From Kalmusia sp. IMI 367209 (lineage: Eukaryota > Ascomycota > Dothideomycetes > Pleosporales > Didymosphaeriaceae), in assembly GCA_027946365.1 (NCBI GenBank), contig JAPEUQ010000012.1, positions 682,001 through 746,000 on the forward strand: a stretch of 64,000 nt of DNA, read 5' to 3'. The notes under the pieces are model-generated. The model had not been told where the DNA came from, made no database searches, and saw nothing but the letters and a program-made list of their open reading frames with translations. A program made the position numbers and the translations under genes. How positions within the stretch are numbered: the first letter of the stretch is position 1; each line of letters begins with the position of its first letter. Positions 10,431-21,908 of the stretch are shown one piece after another.

Positions 10431-13400
10431 ATGGCCATTTTCAGCTTTTCTTTCTCGTCAATCATTTTACTCAAGTTCTGACGGAACAACACTGATCAAT
10501 TAAACCGAAAGTTACACAAGTGTACATCTTCAAAGATACAAAACAACATTGCGCAGATTATGTTCAGTCTTCTCTTACAAGTTGCTCGATATATATAGAC
10601 CGCGCGTCAGTCTCCCTCTTTGCTGTCGCACTATACGATTGATCCATCTTATCTTTTGCAGCCAACCTAAACCACTGTTTGCAAGAAGCCTTGAGCAGTA
10701 TCGACCCCATAGCGACTTGCACCATGGCACTTTCCTTGCTTGCGAATCCAACAACTATAGTGCCTGTGTCTCTGTCTTTCGGTACTTCTTCATATCCGTT
10801 CCATATGTAATCTGGTTTGTTGAGTTCTTGCTTTCTTTGCACCCCACTTTGGAAGATCTAGACATCTCCTAGAGGTATACTAAAAGGGCACTGATCGTAA
10901 CTTATTCCAAGAGGTGAATCCGCTTCCGCGTACCAAAGTTTACTCGCGCTTCGTCCCGTATCAGGCTTAACCGTGCATCCGCATCGCGCACTGGAACGTC
11001 ATCCCGAATATTTTCGCGATACGCTCCGAAGAGTCTATGCCATTGTGCACATTGAATCATACGCTGGACTCCTTACGAATTCTTTTATGTCTACAATTCA
11101 CCTTTGGCACTTACTGACCGAAAATATCGACTTTACCACCGAGTAGAATCACGCACTAGCTGAGCAGATAAAAGTGACGTGCTGCGAACACTTTTCCGAA
11201 GTGAATCTCCGAGGCGAATCGGTGGAAATTTTCTGGACTCCATTGCGCCTTTCCCAACAATCCACGTCACATAATGTTCAACAACATTTTTTCTTTGTTT
11301 CGCGGCGGCACTTGTGAACGGCTCCCAGAGAACGAAGCTACCCCGCGACGCGCAAGATGTTCCAGACCCTCAATTCCACGTGCTACAGTCTGCTTGCCTC
11401 TTCTGGGTCTCTCACATACATGTCGTCACAATGCAGCAGAACTAGCTGGCCAACAACCACACATCTTTGTACTTGTGGGGAGGTCTTCCATTGGAAAGGT
11501 ACCATAGACCAATCAATATTGTAGGACATTGAACAGTACCACTGGAGTCATCGAAACATCGGTGATTCCAGGGTTCAGACGTTGCATTGAGCTGAAACGA
11601 CAGTAATATGTCAAACCAACATCCCGAAATAGACAATTTGTCAGAAAATAGCATTATTGTGATTTGCATTATCGACGCATCGACGTTTTGACCACATAGT
11701 TGGTCATTGAGATCGAGGTCATACTTACACCATCTCAAGATGTTGACTATTCAGTCAGACACAGTGCTATCACTAAACACATTCCTTCATACGATTAAAA
11801 AATGCCGCTTGTTTCTTATCTACTGAGAAGTCAAGCCAACGGGATGTTCGACACAAATTAACGATTATCTGAGACTTTCCATTGAGCGATAAACGAAATA
11901 TGGCTAACTCGGCGAAGCTAGCTACTCAATTCGCCGATCCCGTTAGGTACTCACGAAAGCGCAGGTTGCGAAACCTTGATTCCTCATCCGGAGCAGACGT
12001 TGATAATTCGCCGCATCGATCAGTCATCGGGCCGCTTCCGAGGTCTCCATCTGATTCGAGGAGCTGTTACGCGCGAGGAAAACTCTCCGCAAAGACCAGC
12101 CCGCTGGGGCTTGAAAGCAAAAAAATCAAATACGACACTACTGCATTGCGACGCAAGGATATGAAATCTCCTCCCAGGACATCGCTCGCATACTTTTCGG
12201 ACCTCGAGGTTGCGATTCCGGGACCACAAGCCTCGAGGGTAGTGAGTTTGCGCACGCGCTCTTTGAATGAGCGCGGAAAGATGCTATACGTCATACATTT
12301 GCTATGTAAGGCAAGCAATTGAGTTTGGAGTCGTGCAAGGATGAGTGCATCATTCGGCTTCCCAAGTCATATCGCGATGCAACCATCCCAGACTCGCTAC
12401 ACAAACAAGCTCCCAGGGCCCCCTTCCCAAACCCCATAGCCGTATTTTTAACCCATTCTTCTTCACCACCCTGCATATTCTTTGTTCCCGATAGTCTCTC
12501 TCTGGCGCCCATGCACCACATCGCCAGATTGCAGCCAACAGCGCAGCAACACGCGCTATCGGTAGCCATGCTTGCTCCAACGGCTACTGCCACTGCTATA
12601 TCCCAAATCGCATCGCGGTGGATACCCACTAAGTGGTGGCGTGACTGACTAAATGCTTCATTCGCTGCGAGCTGTTTAGTCAGTGGGGTCACGGGAAGCT
12701 TGACCACAGGGTCGGCCGCAACGTCGGCCTTGTTCCAAGCCGCAAGTTTTTAATCCCGAATGTACGAAGGGTAGGGGGGCCGCGGCGGCGAAAGCATGCT
12801 GCCAGCCCGTCGGGAGGCGTGCAAGCTACTAACCACCGACCTTTGTGCGGCTACTCGGGCTTTTCTGGAACGCGAGAGAGAGAAATGTGCTATCTAGGGC
12901 TTATACCGCGCACACGTGGATGCGATCGTGCATGGGCGCGTGTGTGGGGTCCTTGCGACGTCATGGCAAGGTTGAGAAAAAAATCATTTCCGTAATGGTA
13001 GGAGGTTGGTATAGGGGGGGATAACGGGTAATGAATTGTTACAGTCTTTTCTTTTCCGTAGCCTCGTACGAGGAACCGTGTTCGGGTGCGAATAATCTGC
13101 GAGGTTGACGCTTTGGCGATTGCGTTCTTTTTTGTCCTTCGCACGAGCGGCTCAATGGCTGCTGATTTTGATCAATCGGTACGTCGATCGGTAGAGATAC
13201 ACTGATTTGTTAGAGGCAGGGGCTTGCCTATGGTTCTAAGTCACATTGTGCTGCGCTTCATCGCTATGTATCGCGACATCAGTACCTGCCTAATAACGTA
13301 CATGTTAGACACAATCGACAGCTAGATTGTAGAAAATGAAGTCTGGGCAATCAACGTGTAGCCATACAATATAATCTATAAACGTCTTCTCTCTGTCTAT

Positions 13401-15111
13401 TATGCATCCCAGAACATCTCAGCTAGATCTACATCAAGCAAACTTCGCCCAGACTACGCATCCAGGAGTGACTGAATGTGACTCTCTCCCGGAAGCATAC
13501 ATACCATAAATATAGTCATTCTTGAAGTACGAAGACGTGTAACCCATCACTTGCCGTACGCAGAACAACTTAGTTGCAGGAAAGGCTTTCCCTTGCATAT
13601 ATTGCATATTCTTTAAATCTTCTTCTGTGCTCACAACATGCACGTGCCGCACGCATTGCACATCCCGAATTGACGTCTAATTCCTCTTCGTATCACATAG
13701 ATGCGTACGGAGCGTATTGTGATTCCGTTCGCTGTGTTATAGAGGCTGATGATGACAGTCTTTGTTCAAATACAATTAGACTCGTTCATAGCCGTGCCTT
13801 ATGTGTATTACATATTCAGTGATATCTTAGTTCCTCGCTACAGCAATACATCGAAGAATAGTTTTCTGTCGTTACACCTGTGTTCTCGGTTTCTTCTTTT
13901 CCTCAGGCAGAGCGTTCATAATCGTGTTTGCCGTTGTGAATTACTTGGACATCACTACACTCTCCAAGCAAATATATCTCGTATAATCGTATATATATAT
14001 CCTAGAGGCTAGGCAAATATGCTGAACGAAGTGTATTATAAGCTTAGTCATATTAGAAGCACTATAAGAGACACATGTTCGGAAGCTTGCTATACTTTGT
14101 ACCCACAGCTGTCACTCGAGAACTTACTTCCAAGGCAACCCGGATCTCAGTGTTTCCATATATGTCCTATTTAGCATGAACGATAGTACTCCTAGGAATT
14201 CTACATTTGAGATGGTCTGGCGCTTGGAATGCTGCAAGTGACGCAGATTGTCCGAGTTTGCGAGCTCGAGCGAAGCCTCGTGGGTCGCAGTGGAAATCGA
14301 GTCTCAAGATACGCAGTTTTCGAAGCCGAGATGAATTTTCTGCGGATTCATTCCCAAAAAGGATAGATATCTCTTGGATTTGGGCTTTAGTTTGTCCGTC
14401 TTGTTGTAAGAGCAGAAGCCTAGAGTGATTTAGTGAAGATAAAACTCGTCGATTCTTAAAATCGTCTTCGTCCGCACATCCTGGCGATCAACGTCTAATT
14501 GTACGTAGTGAGATCTTCGTATATTGAGAACACATCAGGGTACAAATTGCATTGCAAAACTATGGCGAGCGAAACATCGTACAGTTCGATCCTAGCACGA
14601 GACAAAAGCGTAGAACCCCTTGAATCCAGCTGTCGGGACGGCGCTTGCTGATCTGTCTCCAAAGCCTCAACGCCAATTCCTCGCCAGGAAAGCGAGATGT
14701 GAAAGCGAGAAATGATAGGAGAGCACTTGAATTAGAACATTTGTCGAGGATTCGAGATTATACTTTGGCGTGATATTTTGATTACGCACCCACCGTAGCG
14801 AGTTGTGCCCCGATATGTGGTCCTGGATGGCTTTTGATCCAGTGTCCTGCTGTCTGAACAGGCAGTCGGACTTGGATGTCTGTAGCATTGGCAATCTCAT
14901 CATGGTGGACTCCGTGCCTACGGCCGTCATTTGGTCCCGATTATATGTTACACAACACCGCACCACGACGTGAAGCAAAGCCTCAACGACCTCTCTGCTT
15001 TGACATGCATATGGCAACCGTCACGTCAGATCATAGCACATCTAACATGTAGGAAAGTACACTTAAGACTTTACACATATGTATTGATAATCTCCTATGG
15101 GTATCTCTCCT
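10431..15111. other. Second gene-poor region
   Basis: About 4.7 kb with only weak open frames. The part from roughly 13.2 to 15.0 kb looks AT-rich with TATATA tracts. A + strand frame at 11900-12322 (140 aa, basic and Ser-rich) and a - strand frame at 12291-12707 (one hydrophobic stretch, no ATG at its start) are the best candidates, but neither has a motif or clear splice context. I see no RNA gene or mobile-element gene here. Confidence 0.45.
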
Positions 15112-17705
15112 CTAAAACACTGCACCCCCTATGATAAATACCCTCTCTTCCTCCCTCCTCACCCACTGCACGACCTGATTCGCCGCCACAGCTAGCGCCT
15201 GCCTACTCGTCGTCCCAGGCGCCACAGCATAAAGCTCAAACAGCGGGGTACTCCACGCGAGGCTGAGAACACTCGCGCTCATCTCATAGTGAATCTTCAA
15301 GCTTGCAGGCTTGCTATGCAGGTGTGCGTGGAGGAGGGCATAAAGCGTCATCAAACTAGCGGGTACATTGGTCAGCGACAGAGCCTTTGCTGGGAACTTC
15401 CGGAACGCGTCGTGCGAGCGTGCGGACATCGCGTTGCTGCTGTACGGATATGCAACACGTGGGAAGGATAGTTGGTACGGTAACGGACAAGGGGGGGTTA
15501 GGGCGATGTGCAATGTACAATGGGGGAACTTACCGGCGCCTCTCAATCGGATCACCGAAACCCTGCTCCCACCCCGGCATGCAAAACTGCACATTCCCCC
15601 TACTCTTGTACAAAAAGTGCCGCAGCACTGTGCCCGGCACTACATCCGTGCACTTAGGTCTGCCTCTTCTTACCGCTGCTCGTATGACCTCGATACCGCC
15701 GTTTCGTTGCAATTGCTGTGTAATGCATTAGCCAGATCCTTGTAGTCCATCGCGAAATGAGGGGTTTTCAAGGATCAATTTTGGAAGCCTGGAAGGGAAG
15801 GGGGTCGGTCGGCTGATGTGATGTGCGATATGTCCGCGGGTGCTCCGTGGGGTTAGTCGGGGCGGAGGGACGGAGGACGGGGCTGAGAGATGCCGGGCGC
15901 CGAATTGGGCGGAAGATGGCGACGAATATCAGATAATTCGGGTCGCGCGACATGTCAGACTTTTCCGACTGCCGCGTCTTGTAAGATTCCTCCAAGCTGA
16001 CCCATAGTCTGGGGGTTGGGCGCCCTGGAACAGCCTGGAGAAGGACGAAAAACGGTGTTTGTGGGGTAGGGATACAGGGGGCGAAGGAATACGTACCTCG
16101 ACCAAGTCATTCCTCATCCCTCGCATCTCGAAGAAGCTCTCCTTGTCCGCGCTGATCAGCAGTATTGCCACCTCGTCTGGATCACCTTCCCTGCTCTTAG
16201 GTCGCTCTTGCATCTGCTCGCTCGGATGCTCTAGATTCAGAAAGCTAACATACATGTACAAGTAGCCGGTGTTGTTGAAACCGGGAAGACAAAGGGGTAT
16301 CCAATTCTCGCCGCCGCCAGCTTTCACGCTGCCAGCTTCGAAGAGCATGTTGAAGATGAGGTGGAGATCTCCGGGGTGCAGACTGTGCTTCTTTGGTCGT
16401 ACAACAGAGACAAGCTTGCCTGAAGCAACAATGAGACCGTAGAGGAGGTTTGGTGAGCGGGTCTTCAGGAGGGTGTTGTTGATCGTGTTGCGGTGTGATT
16501 TCCGCAGCTTTAAGCATTCAAGTGCGGATAGGAGTGTGGACGGTGAACCTCTGGTGAAACCATCTGCGAGAGCTGACAGGAGTGTTTCAGTGCCTTGAAG
16601 TGGTCGACGAAGGTCGTAGTTTGCTCGCACCGCGAACATTCGCTCCATGCTCGGTAGCGTGAGTGTCGACAAAATCTGCATATACAGTGCGTCCAGCTGT
16701 GCTCGCAGCTGAGCATCGCTTTCCGGAAGGCGAGTAATGGCAACCAGATTTAGCGGACCCTTCGATATCACTACGAAGCGTACATCTCCAGCTGTAAAGC
16801 CTCGCAGCGTGTCGCCGGTAGACTGGTAGAAAGATATGAGAGTCTGCACAACACCGATATAGTTTGTGATTAGTTGATCGTCCCCGTGCCGGCTGTATAT
16901 GGGCTTCCCCGCACTCGACAAGATCAGAAAATGTTTCAGTTTGGCGCGCCATTCCTTTACTACGGCTTCTATTCATACTATCAGCACGCGCCATACCTAG
17001 ATACATGATCTGCCGCTGACCTTCGTTTGACCCGTCCGCTGCCATCTCCTCAATGTCATCGAACTCTCTCGCAAAAACTTGCTCAACTTCAGGGTCTGGT
17101 GCGAACATGCTCTCAGCGTCACGGGCCTCATATGTGTGCCCCAATGTGCGGAGGAGTGTTCTCTCGTGGTCTCCCATGCCTTCGCCCAGCATACTTTCTG
17201 CGTCCAGCCCTACATCTACGGCATGTATTGTACTCTTTATACTAGCACTGTCTTCCGCGTCGCTCGTGTTGCGAGATGAGCCTAGGTTCAGGCCAAAGTA
17301 CGTTCGTGCTTTGGACGTGCGAGACGGCGACCGCTCTCTCGACTGGTTCTGGTGATTGTGCGAGTCTGCAAAAGAGAGCTGCGTCGTAGCTTGCGACACA
17401 AGTCGCGGCCTCGTCGGAGCCATAGAATGTGATGTTGAAGGCCGAGAATCGAGCAGGGCCAAGTTCGGTCGCGGAGGCAGTGGTGGCGGGGTTCCTTCTC
17501 TCGACACCGACGAGAGCGATAGCGCGCTCATTGACGTTTTCCTCGATATACTGTTTATTATGTTAATGGTGGGATTGGCAAAGTCTTGCTGGTCGACATG
17601 ATCGCTTCTCTTGGGCGATGGCGCGGGCGAGCCTGTTGGTGGAGCGTTGAGGCTCTCAGATGGTGCTGGCGGCCCTGACGGTTCTGCGGGCGGAGGTTCT
17701 GCCAT
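15112..17705 (-). CDS. mon1: Vacuolar fusion protein Mon1
   Basis: Predicted 659 aa. Mon1 with Ccz1 forms the guanine nucleotide exchange factor for the Rab7/Ypt7 GTPase at late endosomes and vacuoles. Exons on the minus strand: 17705-17021, 16965-16097, 15715-15534, 15355-15112. The first 230 residues are Ser/Pro-rich and disordered. The first longin-like domain starts with [19 protein letters not shown], a hallmark of the family. The later parts [16 protein letters not shown] and [13 protein letters not shown], and the C terminus [14 protein letters not shown], are also typical. The introns are 55, 381 and 178 bp, the last two unusually long for this window. The 381 bp intron is required because NDLVE must join QLQRNGGIE, where the family has no insert. 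Intron 1 could instead use the donor at GTATGG a few codons later. Confidence 0.9.
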
Positions 17706-18139
17706 GATGGCAACATCTACTGTTATCGGGGATATTTAGTACGCGGCGTAGAGCGAGCTAGGCCCGTTGATGGCGACATGGTGCAGTGCCCGAAGCTTGG
17801 AGGACATCGTGACGCGATAGGCGTCTTTGAAGGAAGCACGGACCAGTCTGCATAGTGGCCAACCACGATATTTCACCCCCGAGGAAGCAACGACGAAAGA
17901 AACTCTTCGTATGATTTACGTGTAAAAAGCACGGAATGTTGGACTCTCTAGAAGGGAGCCGTATGGACTTCTCCTGCTTTTCATAGCACCAGCTCAAAAG
18001 ACTAGAGATTGATCGTGGATCGAATAACCCAAAGATATACAACAGTGTCCAAAAAACGGATCGAGGGTTGTAAATGCCTAATGTGTGGTTGAGACACTGT
18101 GATGTCAAAGGATGCAATGCAATGTCCCCGCAATTAAAA

Positions 18140-18559
18140 CTAACCCGGAATTTCTATGTCGATCGGTGTACTGTCAAGATTCTCTTCTTTGGAGTCAAGA
18201 ACATCGTAAATTGCAACGTGTCTGTCTATGCTAAAGTCGGTTGGAAAACGTAAATTGAGCAGGTCCTTGCCCCGCTGTGATTTAGTCTGTCTGTGCTGCG
18301 TGGCGGTCGGCAACGTTGAAAAGCCTGTCCAAGGCCGTGTGGGCCAAACGATCCCGTGCGTACCTTCTAATATAGCGACTGGTCGATACAATACTGGATC
18401 CTGCCAACAGTATACACGATCTGGAGCGGCCCCAACCTCGTGCACGTCTTGTCTCAGGAGTGACATGTGATCATGCAAGTCGAACGCGGAGTAGAGAGCA
18501 TGGTTCTTGCCTCCCAGCACTTCCCTGCTTGTCGTTGTACGATCGAGGCGATTGGGCAT
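18140..18559 (-). CDS. Uncertain small open reading frame downstream of the Mrx7-like gene
   Basis: A single open frame of 139 codons starts with ATG about 95 bases after the stop of the preceding minus-strand gene. The peptide is mixed in composition, without a signal peptide, membrane segment or known motif. It may be just part of the 3' untranslated region of that gene. It is reported because the start is a true ATG and the composition is protein-like. Confidence 0.2.
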   Translation of the reverse strand: MPNRLDRTTTSREVLGGKNHALYSAFDLHDHMSLLRQDVHEVGAAPDRVYCWQDPVLYRPVAILEGTHGIVWPTRPWTGFSTLPTATQHRQTKSQRGKDLLNLRFPTDFSIDRHVAIYDVLDSKEENLDSTPIDIEIPG

Positions 18560-18654
18560 GTGTGAGACAGATCATCTCGATCAGCCACGTGCTGTCTACT
18601 CCAGCGTCGGTCCTCGCGGTATGCGCATATGGTTTCGTGGTCTCGATTCGAGTT

Positions 18655-19059
18655 TCACTGTTTCGGAGGGCGTTTTTGCCACGTGAGCTCGCGAAATTGT
18701 TGTTTCAGCTCGTCTGTGAAGTGATCGAGGGTGGAAGGACCAGTGCCTAATCACAGCATCAGCGCATGTTCCGATCTGATGCAGATATGTGTGAGTGTTC
18801 GACATACGTCCCCCGCCGTTTTTGGGCTCCATGTCCGGGATTTTGTTGATCTTGCGGTACGCTTTCTGAACGGTGCGATTGAAGACAGGGCTGCGGATCA
18901 ACTTTGACTGCCGTTAGTATTGCGAACGGTGCAGTCTTGCGTATGGACAGCGTACTCGAGCAACAGCCCAGGCCTGGATTCAATGCTGTTAGTTTGATCT
19001 TCGGCGTGTATGCTTGGCGGGATACCGACTTCGATCAGGGCAAGCCACGGCAATCCCAT
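18655..19059 (-). CDS. Small conserved fungal protein, possibly MIOREX component 7 (Mrx7)-like
   Basis: A 73 aa protein assembled from three short exons: 19059-19030, 18907-18808 and 18746-18655. The first exon codes for only ten residues. The central part reads KLIRSPVFNRTVQKAYRKI, followed by NKIPDMEPKNGGG and a C-terminal amphipathic helix around LDHFTDELKQQFRE. The pattern SPxF..xVxxxyrKv near the N terminus recalls the small mitochondrial MIOREX subunit Mrx7, which associates with mitochondrial ribosomes in yeast. This assignment is from memory of the family pattern and is tentative. Intron 1 (122 bp) carries a canonical TACTAAC branch site just before the acceptor; intron 2 is 61 bp. 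The first exon is the least certain part. Confidence 0.6.
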
Positions 19060-20000
19060 GCTTGCTGTTACATCAACGGATGTGCGTCTGCGGGCGATGG
19101 CGATGACAGGCAACGGCGCAACGCACAGCGAAGGCGGTGGACCTGGAGGGGCGGGTGTCGGTGTTGTGGATGAGGGCCGGCCGTAGAAGACAGGCGAAGA
19201 AGTACTAGGCCACATCCATGTTGCATTAGAAACCAGCGGCGGCCCGCTGCGAACTACTGTCACGGCAGTCGCGTGTTAAAATTTCCTAGCTGGACATTTA
19301 TGATATCCATCGTCGCGTGTCCCCTCTTGCTGCCGACAAACTCCCCTTTTTTTTTTTTTTTATTTTTAAACACCCTTCCGCGCGCGCTCGTCGGCACCAG
19401 TACTTCAAGACGCGCTCCGACCCCCTAGCGATCCGGCCATTCCATCTCGAGTCCCCACCACCAGATTGCTTGCAGCCCTGCCGCCCCGACACGCCCTCGA
19501 CCCGCCATCTTGGACACCTAGCTTCGGCTGGCCGGACGATTGGGGCCTGTGAAGCTTGAAGCTGCACACAAAGAACCTCCAACAAGTGCACACCAGACGC
19601 GTGCCGCACGCGTGGGGAGACAGCGGGCCAATCATACGGACATTTGGTTCACGGTTGGCGACAAAGCTCAAACTGCTCTCCGCCGCTTGCTTGCGAAATC
19701 CGGCAGCTATATTTACATCTATAAAACTACATGCTCGCGCGCTGTACAGCGCACCAGACGCACCACGCCTGCTAAACCGCGCCGCCAGCCTATCAACTGC
19801 AGAGCCCGCCGCCCACCCGCCGCCACACCGTTCGCTCCCTAGCCAACACCGTCAACATTCCGCCCTCCAACTTTGTCGTGCCTCCGTTGCCAGAAGCGGT
19901 TGCCTCGCGCGGCGCCGACCGGAAGCTCTTCAAGCTGCATAAACTTCGCGCCCTCCGGCGCAAGGCCAAACTCATTGGCGGCGTCAAGACAGACACAAAC
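19060..20000. promoter_or_regulatory. Divergent promoter region of the Mrx7-like and phosphatase genes
   Basis: About 940 bp between two divergently oriented start codons. The region contains a 15-base T run at 19347-19361 and a Pro/Ala-rich open frame just upstream of the phosphatase ATG that begins with GTG and is best read as leader. No gene is supported here. Confidence 0.5.
19347..19361. repeat. Poly(T) tract of 15
   Basis: Fifteen T in a row followed by ATTTTT, between two divergent genes. Such dA:dT tracts often mark nucleosome-poor promoter DNA in fungi; that role is inferred. Confidence 0.9.
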
Positions 20001-21468
20001 ATGTCCGGGTCGCTGCAGGTGCCGCCCTCGCCCTCGTCGTCGAAGCGTTCGCGTAGCAGAGACAGTGCTCGCTCCGCCGCCACCTCGTCCCTCGACACAC
20101 CTTACTTCACCCCCTCCGCCAGCGCCCCCAGCCTCGTCATACCGACCCCAGGCGAGCAGCCCCCCAACCTGCAGCCGTCCGCTCAAGACCCTACGCCATA
20201 CCCCGCCTTCTTGCGATTGAGTAGAATAGGCAGGTAGACTGTGCCTCCAGATATACCTTGGGACGGCTGGCTAACTGCGCGCAGATATACACCAGAAGTT
20301 CGTGGACCTCGAGTGGGAACAGCGCCAGCGCGTTTTGCAAGGCATACAGAATGGTGATTCCGAGCAGCCCTCGCGATGGGCACGGCCCACGGGCGAAGAC
20401 GTCAAAGACCGAAATCGATACCTGAATGTCGATCCTTATCAGAGCAACCGAGTTCGGCTAAAGGTGCCAGAGGGCCTGAACGACTACATCAATGCCTCGC
20501 CGGTGGAACTGAAGTCGTCCAAGTCGGACAAGCTGCTCAGATACATAGCGACACAGGTATGCTAGCCATGGGAACATCCATGACTGACTTTGCTAACAAC
20601 CATATAGGGCCCCAAGTATGACACGTGCTCGCACTTCTGGCGGATGGTCTGGCATGAGACCAGCACGCCCGCCGTCATCGTCATGCTCACGCAAACCCAT
20701 GAATCCTCCCGCGAAAAATGCTTCCCTTACTACCCCCAATCGCTCGAGAATCCCAATTTACGGTTGAACGCCCAGGATGAGTACGAGGACGGTTTCATAC
20801 ACGAGCTCAAGCTCGCGAGTCTGGAGGACCAGGAAGAAGTACGAGCACAAATCAGGGAATTAGACATGACCAGCGAAGACGGTAGTGAGACAAGAAAGAT
20901 ATGGCATTTACTATTTGCAGGCTGGCCAGACTTCTTGGTGCCGGAAGGAGCTGATCGAGCAGCTCTACTCCGACTGATCCACATGTCAAGGGAGAAGAAT
21001 GCGGACAATGCGACGAACCCGCGCATTGTACATTGCAGCGCCGGCGTCGGCCGCAGCGGGACCTTCATTGCACTCGATTGGTTATTGGAAGAGCTTGGTG
21101 ATGGCAGTTTGGATGAGTTGGAAGACAGCGAGGATCCCATACTGGGCGTTGTCGACACGCTGCGGCAGCAGCGCATGATGATGGTGCAGAGTGAAGCGCA
21201 ACTCGCTTTCATATACGATGTGATCCGAGAACGCTGGCGTGAGCGGTGGATACAGCAGCATCCTGAGGAAGCCGAGCGACTTGGTGTTCCGCCCAACAGT
21301 GTTCCACCCAACAACATTGATGAAGGACCAAGCCTCAAGCGGCAGAAGTCTGGACCCAGTGACCGCCGCGAGCAGTTCGATGGAGACGATGACGAGCGGG
21401 CGCAGCTCGAGGCTGAGCTCTTCGACTCTGAGATGGATTTTGAGAAAGGCAAGACGATATCCGTCTGA
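20001..21468 (+). CDS. Protein tyrosine phosphatase (classical PTP domain)
   Basis: Predicted 453 aa cytoplasmic or nuclear phosphatase. Exons: 20001-20229, 20285-20556, 20608-21468. The first 70 residues are Ser/Pro-rich. The PTP domain follows with NRYLNVDPYQSNRV, YINASPV, QGPKYDTCSHFWRMVW, the WPD loop with D275 as general acid, and the signature HCSAGVGRSGT with nucleophile C310 and R316. A later Gln-containing loop (QRMMMVQSEAQ) supplies the water-positioning glutamine. The C terminus is acidic. All catalytic residues are present, so it should be active; fungal relatives act on MAP kinases or cell-cycle kinases. The donor of intron 1 is ambiguous: GC at 20230 or GT at 20221 both keep frame and change only two or three residues. 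Confidence 0.93.
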
Positions 21469-21908
21469 AAGTGAAGCATATGCTTTCTCACTTTACCTCG
21501 GCTACCTCCCGAACATCACTAGAGACTTTGCATCTCGTCCTGATGCTCTAGTGGCCTTTCCTTCCTCGCCTACAGCTGATACTTTGCTCTACGGTTGGGT
21601 CCGGTCACCTACCGCTGATGTCCTCGCTGCTATACCTTCTCCTCACCACCATCTAATCAACTCGCATCCTCTTTCTTGACTCTCGTCTTCACTCATCTCC
21701 ATACTGTGTTTGGTTTGCATGTTTCGGGAGGCATGGCATTGCATGAATTTCTTTGTATAGATTGCATTTGACTGGCGTGGACTGCTGTCTTTGACTTTTA
21801 GTTCTGGAAGGTTGATATCCAGTTGTGCTTTTGATAAATCTGATACACCATTTTCTCTCCTTCTCGTCTATGTCTACATGTCACCCGTCTACCATCCATG
21901 GGCGTATC
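21469..21908. other. Convergent 3' spacer
   Basis: The phosphatase gene and the UNC93-like gene end towards each other here. The 440 bp are CT-rich on the + strand near 21.5-21.7 kb. No gene or hairpin terminator is evident, and none is expected in a fungal nucleus. Confidence 0.5.

Noticed and set aside
11900..12322. Plus-strand frame of 140 codons, basic and Ser-rich
   Set aside because: Starts with ATG and looks somewhat protein-like, but there is no motif, no clear promoter and a counter-strand frame overlaps its end. Kept only as a remark in the region entry.
12291..12707. Minus-strand frame with a hydrophobic stretch
   Set aside because: The first codon is GTG, not ATG, no convincing upstream exon was found, and resemblance to small mitochondrial subunits was too weak to claim.
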